From Raoultibacter timonensis (lineage in GTDB: Bacteria > Actinomycetota > Coriobacteriia > Coriobacteriales > Eggerthellaceae), in contig NZ_LT964679.1 of NCBI RefSeq assembly GCF_900240215.1, positions 604,170-668,169 of the forward strand: DNA of 64,000 nt, written 5' to 3'. The position numbers and the translations under genes are program-made. The notes below the pieces were generated by a model, which made no database searches, had not been told where the DNA came from, and was given only the letters and a program-made list of their open reading frames with translations. Shown piece by piece: positions 33,166-40,037 of the stretch (positions within the stretch are counted from its first letter, which is position 1; every line of letters starts with the position of its first letter).

Positions 33166-33753
33166 ATGAACAACGAGAAAACGGGAATCCTGATTCGACG
33201 GCTTCGCAGAGAGCGAAACATGACGCAAAAGCAGGTAGCCGACGCGTTGCATGTGAGCGATCGCGCGGTGTCGAAGTGGGAGCGGGGCTGTGGGCTTCCC
33301 GATGTGTCGCTACTCAGGGGCCTATCGGCCGTTCTCGGTGCGGATATGCAGAGCATTCTATCGGGTGACCTCAATCAAAACGATACCGACGGAGGAAATA
33401 TGAAGCGAATCAAACTTTATCGCTGCGCCTCGTGCGGCAATATCCTGACGAGCACGTCGGATGCCGAACTATCGTGCTGCGGTCGCTTGCTCGAGCCCCT
33501 CGAGGTCCAATCTGCAGCGGGAGAGCATGTGCTGTCTGTCGAGGAAATCGAAGATGAATACTATGTGCAACTCGACCATCCGATGGAAAAGGGCCATCAT
33601 ATCGCATTCGTCGCATGCGCGACCGATGAGCGCATCGTGCTGGTGCGCATGTATCCCGAGCAAGGCGCCCAGGCTCGCTTTCCGCGGATGCCGCGCAGCA
33701 CTTGGTACGCTTGCTGCACCGAGCATGGACTATTTTCGTTTCAGCATATTTAA
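33166..33753 (+). CDS. XRE-type HTH fused to desulfoferrodoxin-like iron domain
   Basis: The 195-aa protein joins a Cro/XRE helix-turn-helix (residues 5-66) to a desulfoferrodoxin-like module. A CxxC...CC iron site (Cys87, Cys90, Cys104, Cys105) is followed by a superoxide-reductase-like domain with HPMEKGHH (His138, His144, His145) and CTEHGLF (Cys184, His187). These residues match the non-haem iron centre of superoxide reductases. It may be a redox-sensing regulator rather than an enzyme. The start at 33166 has CCGGAGGTG. No obvious target gene lies beside it. Confidence 0.8.
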   Translation: MNNEKTGILIRRLRRERNMTQKQVADALHVSDRAVSKWERGCGLPDVSLLRGLSAVLGADMQSILSGDLNQNDTDGGNMKRIKLYRCASCGNILTSTSDAELSCCGRLLEPLEVQSAAGEHVLSVEEIEDEYYVQLDHPMEKGHHIAFVACATDERIVLVRMYPEQGAQARFPRMPRSTWYACCTEHGLFSFQHI

Positions 33754-34056
33754 ATGTTCGGATATGCATGAGATGGCATAGATGCGGCAATGTATGCATT
33801 CTTTATTTGGAACGTGGAAGAAAACGTGCGTTTTGGCGCTATTCGGACTGATTTGCGGGAACTTACGATATGTCTTCAATGACTAGAATATCAAAAAAAA
33901 GTATGATAAAATATAAAATTTTTTCCTAACGATTGCCTTCTAGGTCACACGACGGAGCGTCAACGACTCCCAAAGATTCTACGCCCCTCGCTTCGGCTTC
34001 ATCGGACGCCGCGGGAAAAGTTGCGGTATAATACCTACGCACGCCAGTGCCGCAAT
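33754..34056. other. intergenic region with AT-rich tract before tRNA-Arg
   Basis: No gene is seen. A strongly AT-rich tract at about 33887-33928 (AAAAAAAAGTATGATAAAAT and following bases) stands out in this G+C-rich DNA. TATAAT at 34027-34032 is a likely -10 element for tRNA-Arg, 25 bases before the mature 5' end; no good -35 was found. Confidence 0.5.
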
Positions 34057-34133
34057 GCGCTCGTAGCTCAGCTGGATAGAGCAGTGGACTTCTAATCCGA
34101 AGGTCGCAGGTTCGAATCCTGCCGGGCGCACCA
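34057..34133 (+). tRNA. tRNA-Arg(UCU)
   Basis: A 77-base tRNA with encoded CCA. The acceptor GCGCTCG pairs with CGGGCGC. The anticodon stem GGACT/AATCC region carries anticodon TCT. The T-arm is CAGGTTCGAATCCTG. Confidence 0.95.
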
Positions 34134-34142
34134 CGTTAATGC

Positions 34143-34170
34143 AGCGGGTCGACTTCACGGTCGACCCGCT
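34143..34170 (+). terminator. terminator of tRNA-Arg
   Basis: AGCGGGTCGAC (34143-34153) pairs with GTCGACCCGCT (34160-34170) over a 6-base loop, followed by TTTTC. Confidence 0.92.
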
Positions 34171-34742
34171 TTTTCATTCTGCGGCTTACCGTGGGTGGTT
34201 CCGAATAGGTGAATGATGGTAAAACAGGGTAATGACAAGGACAAACAAATAAGTCAGCATTGTCTTTCCTCCTCGCTTCCCGCAGTGAGCCAGAGTGGTT
34301 TTTCGTTGGCGGCACGCATGCGCCGCACGGCGGTCGAGGCGGTTTCGCACGTGTACGGAAGCGCCTTGGATTGCGCATGCTCCGAGGAGGTGAAAATCAT
34401 TTTGCATCTTTGGCATTCTTTATGCACTCGTATTCATAAAGAGCTTGAGCGTCGAAGTCCCTTTCACACGGGAGGAGGGACTCGGGTTGGTTTCTTACCA
34501 CTATTTCGCTTTACTGCGATGGAGCAAAACAAGGCAAGGATCTGAAAAGAAAACGTTTTGTCAATAACCGTTTACCGCTTAAAAACTACCGTTCGCCAAT
34601 CCTTTATTTCAGTTCGGTACTACCTGTTGCTTTTTCTTTTCCCGCATGAGATTTTGGCCGTGTCATGCGGTTGTGCTCAAAATATGAAGCAAAACCGAAA
34701 GTAAGAAACGTAAAGAATGCATAAAAGAAAAGGAGGGTTGCC
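34171..34742 (+). promoter_or_regulatory. upstream/leader region of the arc operon
   Basis: This 570-base stretch has no convincing gene. It contains a palindrome AAAACGTTTT at 34550-34559 overlapping a TTGTCA (34558-34563) that could be a -35 element, and a small stem (34456-34462 with 34476-34482). A strong AAGGAGG ribosome site precedes arcA. The size suggests regulated expression, but I cannot identify ArgR or CRP/FNR boxes with confidence. Confidence 0.4.
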
Positions 34743-35960
34743 ATGGCTGGTGTAAACGTCAAAAGTGAAATCAAGCCTTTGAAAAAAGTCTTGCTTCACC
34801 GACCGGGTAAAGAGTTGCTGAACCTCACACCAAACACGCTCGAAGAGCTTCTGTTCGACGACATTCCGTTTTTGAAGGTCGCCCAGGAAGAGCACGACGC
34901 GTTCGCCCAGATTCTTCGCGACAACGGCGTAGAAGTCGTGTATCTCGAAGATCTTATGGCGGAAGTGCTCGACCAGAAGCCCGAGTTGCGTGAACAGTTC
35001 CTGAAGCAGTTCATCGAGGAGGCTGGCATCCGCACCGATCGGTACCAGAAGATCATCTTCGATTACCTCAACGATAACTACAAGGACAGCAAAGAACTGG
35101 TTATGAAGACGATGGAGGGCATCAACCTCACCGAGCTTCACACCGACAAGAGCAACTCCCTCGTCGACCTGGTGAGCGAAGCGTCCAAGATGGTCGTCGC
35201 TCCCATGCCGAACCTCTACTTCACCCGCGACCCGTTCGCCATGATCGGCAACGGCGTCAGCATCAACAGGATGTACTCGGTCACGCGTAACCGCGAGACT
35301 ATCTACGGCGAGTACATCTTCAAGTACCATCCGGATTTCGAAGGAACTCCCGAGTACTACAGCCGCTACAACACCTTCCACATCGAAGGCGGCGATATCC
35401 TCAACATCAACGACAAGGTTCTCGCTATCGGTATCTCCCAGCGCACCGAGCCCGATGCGATCGACGCCATCGCCAAGAACATCTTCGAGTCGGATTCTCC
35501 GATCAAGACGATCCTGGCCTTCAATATCCCGAACTCCCGTGCGTTCATGCATCTCGATACGGTCTTCACCCAGATCGACTACGACAAGTTCACCGTTCAT
35601 CCGGGCATCCTCGGGCCGCTGACCGTGTTCGAGATCACCCCCGACGATAACGGCGGCATCAAAGTCAAGGAGATGCACGACACGCTGGAAGAGATTCTCG
35701 AAGCGTACATCGGCAACCCCGTCGAGCTCATTCCCTGCGGAGGCGGCGACCGTATCGCTGCCGAGCGCGAGCAGTGGAACGACGGCTCGAACACGCTCTG
35801 CATCGCTCCCGGTACCATCGTGGTCTACGAGCGCAACGACGTCACCAATGCCGTGCTCAAGGAGAAGGGCCTCAACGTTTTGGAGATGCCCTCCGCCGAG
35901 CTTTCGCGAGGCCGTGGCGGCCCGCGCTGCATGAGCATGCCCATCTGGCGCGAGGACTAG
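34743..35960 (+). CDS. arcA: arginine deiminase
   Basis: ArcA converts L-arginine to L-citrulline and ammonia, the first step of fermentative arginine catabolism. The 405-aa protein has the guanidine-modifying fold: LLHRPGKELLNLTP at the start, MPNLYFTRDPFAMIG, the catalytic His in FHIEGGDILN, and the nucleophile Cys396 in GGPRCMSMPIWRED at the extreme C-terminus. Length and ends match the family. It is the first gene of arcA-arcB-arcC-arcD, behind an excellent ribosome site (AAGGAGG). Confidence 0.98.
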   Translation: MAGVNVKSEIKPLKKVLLHRPGKELLNLTPNTLEELLFDDIPFLKVAQEEHDAFAQILRDNGVEVVYLEDLMAEVLDQKPELREQFLKQFIEEAGIRTDRYQKIIFDYLNDNYKDSKELVMKTMEGINLTELHTDKSNSLVDLVSEASKMVVAPMPNLYFTRDPFAMIGNGVSINRMYSVTRNRETIYGEYIFKYHPDFEGTPEYYSRYNTFHIEGGDILNINDKVLAIGISQRTEPDAIDAIAKNIFESDSPIKTILAFNIPNSRAFMHLDTVFTQIDYDKFTVHPGILGPLTVFEITPDDNGGIKVKEMHDTLEEILEAYIGNPVELIPCGGGDRIAAEREQWNDGSNTLCIAPGTIVVYERNDVTNAVLKEKGLNVLEMPSAELSRGRGGPRCMSMPIWRED

Positions 35961-36087
35961 CTCCTCATCTGGTTTACACCCTGTCGGCCCCCAGCCTTGC
36001 GGCGGGGGCCGGTCGAGGCGAGGCGGATATAACTTGGCACCGCCTGTTTCAAGACAAATGTATATGCGCTATCGAAAGGAATGAGCA

Positions 36088-37083
36088 ATGCCTACTAGTT
36101 TGATCGGACGTAACTTTTTGAAGCTGCTGGATTTCACGCCCGACGAGATCCGCTACCTCATCAAGCTGTCCAAAGAGTTTAAGAACCTGAAATTGACGGG
36201 CACCCCCCATCGTTATCTCGAAGGCAAGAACATCGTTCTTCTCTTCGAGAAAACCTCTACCCGTACCCGCTGCTCGTTCGAGGTCGCAGGCATGGACCTC
36301 GGCATGGGCGTCACCTATCTCGATCCCGGCAGCTCCCAGATGGGCAAGAAGGAGTCCATCGAGGATACCGCCCGCGTGCTCGGCCGCATGTACGACGGCA
36401 TCGAGTACCGCGGCTACGATCAGTCGATTGTCGAGGATCTCGCTGCCAACGCCGGCGTGCCGGTGTGGAACGGCCTTACCACCGAGTTCCATCCCACCCA
36501 GATGATCGCCGACATGCTCACCGTGGAAGAGAATTTCCCCATGGGCATCAAGGGACTCAAGTTCGTATTCATGGGCGACGCCGAGAACAACGTGGCGAAT
36601 TCGCTCATGGTCGTGTGCGCCAAGCTCGGCCTGCACTTCGTCGCCTGCGGTCCGAAGGAGCGCATGCCGAAGGCCGAACTGGTCGAGCAGTGCAAGCAGG
36701 TTGCCGCCGAGACCGGCGCCACCATCACGCTGACCGAGGATGTCAAGGAAGCCTGCACGGGCGCCCATGTCATCTACACCGACATCTGGGTTTCCATGGG
36801 CGAGCCGGCCGAGCTTTGGGCCGAGCGCATCAAGCTCCTCGAGCCGTATCGCGTGACCACCGAGGTCATGGGCATGGCCGCCGATGATGCCATCTTCATG
36901 CACTGCCTGCCTTCGTTCCACGACACCAAGACCACCATCGGTGCCGATATCGCCGAGAAGTTCGGCGTGACGGAGATGGAAGTCGAGGACGCGGTCTTCG
37001 AGTCCCATCAGTCCAAGGTGTTCGACGAAGCCGAGAACCGCATGCACACCATCAAGGCCGTCATGTACGCGACCCTTTCGTAA
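36088..37083 (+). CDS. arcB: catabolic ornithine carbamoyltransferase
   Basis: ArcB phosphorolyses citrulline to ornithine and carbamoyl phosphate. The 331-aa enzyme has the carbamoyl-phosphate site STRTRCSFE, the ornithine-loop region (FMHCLPSFHD), the DMLTVEE and GDAENNVANSLM segments, and the usual length. Its place between arcA and arcC supports the catabolic rather than the biosynthetic direction. It starts 127 bases after arcA, behind GAAAGGAATG, and ends 16 bases before arcC. Confidence 0.96.
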   Translation: MPTSLIGRNFLKLLDFTPDEIRYLIKLSKEFKNLKLTGTPHRYLEGKNIVLLFEKTSTRTRCSFEVAGMDLGMGVTYLDPGSSQMGKKESIEDTARVLGRMYDGIEYRGYDQSIVEDLAANAGVPVWNGLTTEFHPTQMIADMLTVEENFPMGIKGLKFVFMGDAENNVANSLMVVCAKLGLHFVACGPKERMPKAELVEQCKQVAAETGATITLTEDVKEACTGAHVIYTDIWVSMGEPAELWAERIKLLEPYRVTTEVMGMAADDAIFMHCLPSFHDTKTTIGADIAEKFGVTEMEVEDAVFESHQSKVFDEAENRMHTIKAVMYATLS

Positions 37084-37099
37084 GCGGAAGGAGACCGTT

Positions 37100-38053
37100 A
37101 TGGCTTATCAGAAAGGCGAAGGCAAGTCCGTGGTCATCGCGCTGGGCGGAAACGCCCTGGGCGACTCCCCGCAGGAGCAGCTCGAGCTCGTGAAGAACAC
37201 CGCGGAGCACATCGTGGACATGGTCGCCGAGGGCATCAACGTCGTGGTCTCCCACGGCAACGGCCCGCAGGTCGGCATGATCAACAACGCGTTCGACTAC
37301 GCGTCGACCCACGACGGCAAGACGCCCGCCATGCCCTTCCCCGAGTGCGGCGCCATGAGCCAGGGCTACATCGGCTACCAGCTCTCCCAGGCGATCCTCA
37401 ACGAGATGAAGCGCCGCGGCATCATGCGCTCGACGGCCTGCGTCGTCACGCAGACGGTCGTCTACCCCGAGGACCCGGCGTTCGACAACCCCACCAAGCC
37501 CGTGGGCGCCTTCCTCACCGAGGAGGAGGCCAAGAGGCGCGCCGAGGAGACCGGCTACACCTACAGGGAGGACTCCGGGCGCGGCTGGCGCCAGGTGGTC
37601 CCCTCGCCGAAGCCCCAGCGCATCGTCGAGTTCGACGCCATCAAGGACCTCATGGACGACGGCTACATCGTCGTGTCCACGGGCGGCGGCGGGGTCCCCG
37701 TGATCGAGCGGGACGACTCCTACCGCGGCGTGCCGGCGGTCATCGACAAGGACCGCTCGAGCGCCAAGCTCGCCGCGGACTTCCGCGCCGACATGCTCGT
37801 GATCCTCACGGCGGTCGAGAAGGTGGCCATCAACTTCAACACGCCCGAGCAGGAGGAGATCGACTCCATGACGGTGGCCGAGGCGAGGAAGTACATCGCC
37901 GAGGGCCAGTTCGCCCCCGGCTCGATGCTGCCGAAGGTCGAGGCCTGCATCGAGTTCGTGGAGGCCCATCCCGAGGGCCGCGCGCTCATCACGTCCCTCG
38001 AGTGCGCCGCCAAGGGCCTCAAGGGCGAGACGGGAACCGTCATCACCAAGTAG
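37100..38053 (+). CDS. arcC: carbamate kinase
   Basis: ArcC transfers phosphate from carbamoyl phosphate to ADP, the ATP-yielding step of the pathway. The 317-aa protein has the amino-acid-kinase landmarks: IALGGNALGDSPQEQ, VVSHGNGPQVGMINNAF, STGGGGVPVIER, DKDRSSAKLAADFRADMLVILTAVEKV and PKVEACIEFVE. Its base use is unlike its neighbours: from about 37151 to 37966 every codon I read ends in G or C, with AGG arginine codons. The first 17 and last 30 codons are ordinary. This suggests replacement by a higher-G+C homologue. Confidence 0.97.
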   Translation: MAYQKGEGKSVVIALGGNALGDSPQEQLELVKNTAEHIVDMVAEGINVVVSHGNGPQVGMINNAFDYASTHDGKTPAMPFPECGAMSQGYIGYQLSQAILNEMKRRGIMRSTACVVTQTVVYPEDPAFDNPTKPVGAFLTEEEAKRRAEETGYTYREDSGRGWRQVVPSPKPQRIVEFDAIKDLMDDGYIVVSTGGGGVPVIERDDSYRGVPAVIDKDRSSAKLAADFRADMLVILTAVEKVAINFNTPEQEEIDSMTVAEARKYIAEGQFAPGSMLPKVEACIEFVEAHPEGRALITSLECAAKGLKGETGTVITK

Positions 38054-38079
38054 TTTTGCAGCAAAGGGGTGCTTTACCG

Positions 38080-38124
38080 GGCGGACGGAGCCTGGACCGT
38101 AGAGAGCCTTAGGCTCGGTCCGCC
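38080..38124 (+). other. stem-loop between arcC and arcD
   Basis: GGCGGAC (38080-38086) pairs with GTCCGCC (38118-38124). Inside, after one G-G mismatch, GAGCCT (38088-38093) pairs with AGGCTC (38111-38116). There is no T-run, so it is more likely an RNA-processing or stability element that sets arcD level than a full terminator. Confidence 0.6.
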
Positions 38125-38175
38125 TGCAATTTCTCGTTCACCGTAAACAACGATCCCTACTAAAAAGGAGGGGCT

Positions 38176-39774
38176 ATGGCCGAGAAAGTTAAAGACAAGA
38201 GCAAGAAGAAGCGATCAATCAGTTCGTTTACTATTCTGCTCATCATGCTTATCGTGCTTGCCGTCATCACGGTTGTGATGTCGTTCGCAGGCGTCGAGGG
38301 CGTGGAAGGTGCGACGATCGCCAACGTGGCAACCGCACCGGTTAAGGGCTTCACCGACGCATTGCCGGTTTGCCTGTTCGTTTTGATCCTCGGTGGATTC
38401 TTGGGAATCATCACCGAAACCGGAGCGCTTGACGCGGGCATCGCCGCGCTGGTCAAGAAGCTCAAGGGCAACGAACTCATTCTGATTCCCATTCTCATGT
38501 TCATCTTCTCCATCGGCGGCACGACGTACGGCATGTGCGAGGAAACCGTACCGTTCTACCTGCTGCTGGCTGCGACAATGGTCGCCGCGGGCTTTGACAG
38601 CGTTGTCGGCGCGGCAACCGTTCTGCTCGGTGCTGGCTGCGGCGTGCTCGGTTCGACGGTCAACCCGTTTGCCGTGGGCGCTGCGGTCGACTCGCTCTCC
38701 GGTACGGGCATCGCGATCAACCAGGGTACGATCATCCTTCTCGGTGTCGTTCTTTGGCTCGTCACGCTGGCCATCTCCATCGTGTTCGTCATGCGCTACG
38801 CGAAGAAGGTCAAGGCGAACAAAGGCTCGACCATCATGTCTTTGCAAGAGCAGGAGACCATGAAGGAGGAGTTCGGCGAGGCGCAGCAGGAAGCCTTGGA
38901 CGCCGAGGCGAACCCCAGCCGCAAGCTCATGACCGGCCGTCAGAAGGGCGCTCTCATCGTGTTCGCCTTTACGTTCGTCGTTATGATCGTCGGCTTCATT
39001 CCGTGGGGCGACTTCAACATCAACGTGTTCGATGCCGGTGCGGCTTCCGAAGAGGTTGTAACGCCCGTTACCGGCGAGGAGATCGTCGCTTCGTGGGACG
39101 ATGCGCAGGTCGGCGGAGCGCTTGAAATTCCCGAAGGAGTCGAAGGTACGGTTACCGAAGACGTTGCGATTTCCGACGGATGGTCTTCGTTCCTTACGGG
39201 CGTGCCGCTGGGCGGATGGTACTTCGACGAGGCGTCTACGTGGTTCCTCATCATGGCGATCGTCATCGGCGTTGTCGGCGGGTTGTCCGAAAGCCGCTTC
39301 GTCAAGGCCTTCATCAACGGCGCTGCCGATATGATGAGCGTCGTGCTCATCATCGCGCTCGCACGTTCGATCACCGTCCTTATGGGCGAAACCGGTCTGG
39401 ACATGTGGATTCTCGAGAACGCCGCTGCGGCCCTTGCGGGAATGTCGGCGATCATATTTGCCCCGCTGTCGTTTTTGCTCTACGTGGTGCTGTCGTTCCT
39501 CATCCCGTCCTCTTCGGGCATGGCGACGGTGTCCATGCCGATCATGGGTCCCTTGGCGAACAACCTCGGGTTCTCGCCTGACGTCATGATCATGATCTTC
39601 AGCGCCGGCAACGGTCTCGTGAACCTGTTCACTCCGACGAGCGGTGCCATCATGGGCGGTCTTGCGCTCGCGAAGGTGGAGTACTCCACGTGGTTGAAGT
39701 TCGGTGCAAAGCTGTTCATCATCCTCGGCGTCGTCTGCATGGTTATCCTTACGGCGGCAATGCTGATCTTGTGA
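38176..39774 (+). CDS. arcD: YfcC-family arginine/ornithine antiporter
   Basis: The 532-aa membrane protein has about 12 helices. Examples are FTILLIMLIVLAVITVVMSF at the start, LILGGFLGIITETGALDAGI, FIFSIGGTTYGMCEETVPFY and the conserved hairpin LIPSSSGMATVSMPIMGPLA. A large loop at about residues 270-340 lies between the two halves. It belongs to the YfcC/C4-dicarboxylate-like carriers. Its place behind arcABC argues for arginine uptake in exchange for ornithine. The start has AAGGAGG. A strong terminator follows, closing the operon. Confidence 0.88.
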   Translation: MAEKVKDKSKKKRSISSFTILLIMLIVLAVITVVMSFAGVEGVEGATIANVATAPVKGFTDALPVCLFVLILGGFLGIITETGALDAGIAALVKKLKGNELILIPILMFIFSIGGTTYGMCEETVPFYLLLAATMVAAGFDSVVGAATVLLGAGCGVLGSTVNPFAVGAAVDSLSGTGIAINQGTIILLGVVLWLVTLAISIVFVMRYAKKVKANKGSTIMSLQEQETMKEEFGEAQQEALDAEANPSRKLMTGRQKGALIVFAFTFVVMIVGFIPWGDFNINVFDAGAASEEVVTPVTGEEIVASWDDAQVGGALEIPEGVEGTVTEDVAISDGWSSFLTGVPLGGWYFDEASTWFLIMAIVIGVVGGLSESRFVKAFINGAADMMSVVLIIALARSITVLMGETGLDMWILENAAAALAGMSAIIFAPLSFLLYVVLSFLIPSSSGMATVSMPIMGPLANNLGFSPDVMIMIFSAGNGLVNLFTPTSGAIMGGLALAKVEYSTWLKFGAKLFIILGVVCMVILTAAMLIL

Positions 39775-39810
39775 TAGTGCTTTAACACACTGTTTACGCG
39801 AAACGAGAGG

Positions 39811-39834
39811 GATCCCCCGCAAGTGCGGGGGATC
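39811..39834 (+). terminator. terminator of the arc operon
   Basis: GATCCCCCGC (39811-39820) and GCGGGGGATC (39825-39834) form a perfect 10-bp stem with loop AAGT, followed by TTTTTT. The remaining bases to 40037 hold TATAAT (39991-39996), a probable -10 of the molybdoenzyme gene. Confidence 0.95.
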
Positions 39835-40037
39835 TTTTTTACGCCGAGGGAGCCGGCGCTTCCGATCCGAAAGACGTTGGACGGGCTTGACGGGAGCCGA
39901 CGGCCTCTCGTGCGCATCCTTCGCCACGTGTGATCGGTTTAGTCGATGACCCATCTGTTTTTCGAAAAACTACCCGCTGCGAGAGCCACGTATAATCAAG
40001 GTAACGTTGGTCGATACGTATCACGTGAGGAGTTGTT

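Noticed and set aside
34136..34545. Short open frames in the arc leader on both strands
   Set aside because: They have no ribosome sites or family resemblance, and one covers the tRNA-Arg terminator.
37345..38112. 255-codon frame overlapping arcC on the same strand
   Set aside because: The extreme GC3 of arcC removes stops in other frames. The product is Arg/Gly-rich, low-complexity sequence.
38215..39954. 579-codon frame antisense to arcD
   Set aside because: It is a shadow of the antiporter gene, His/Asp/Arg-rich with no motif.
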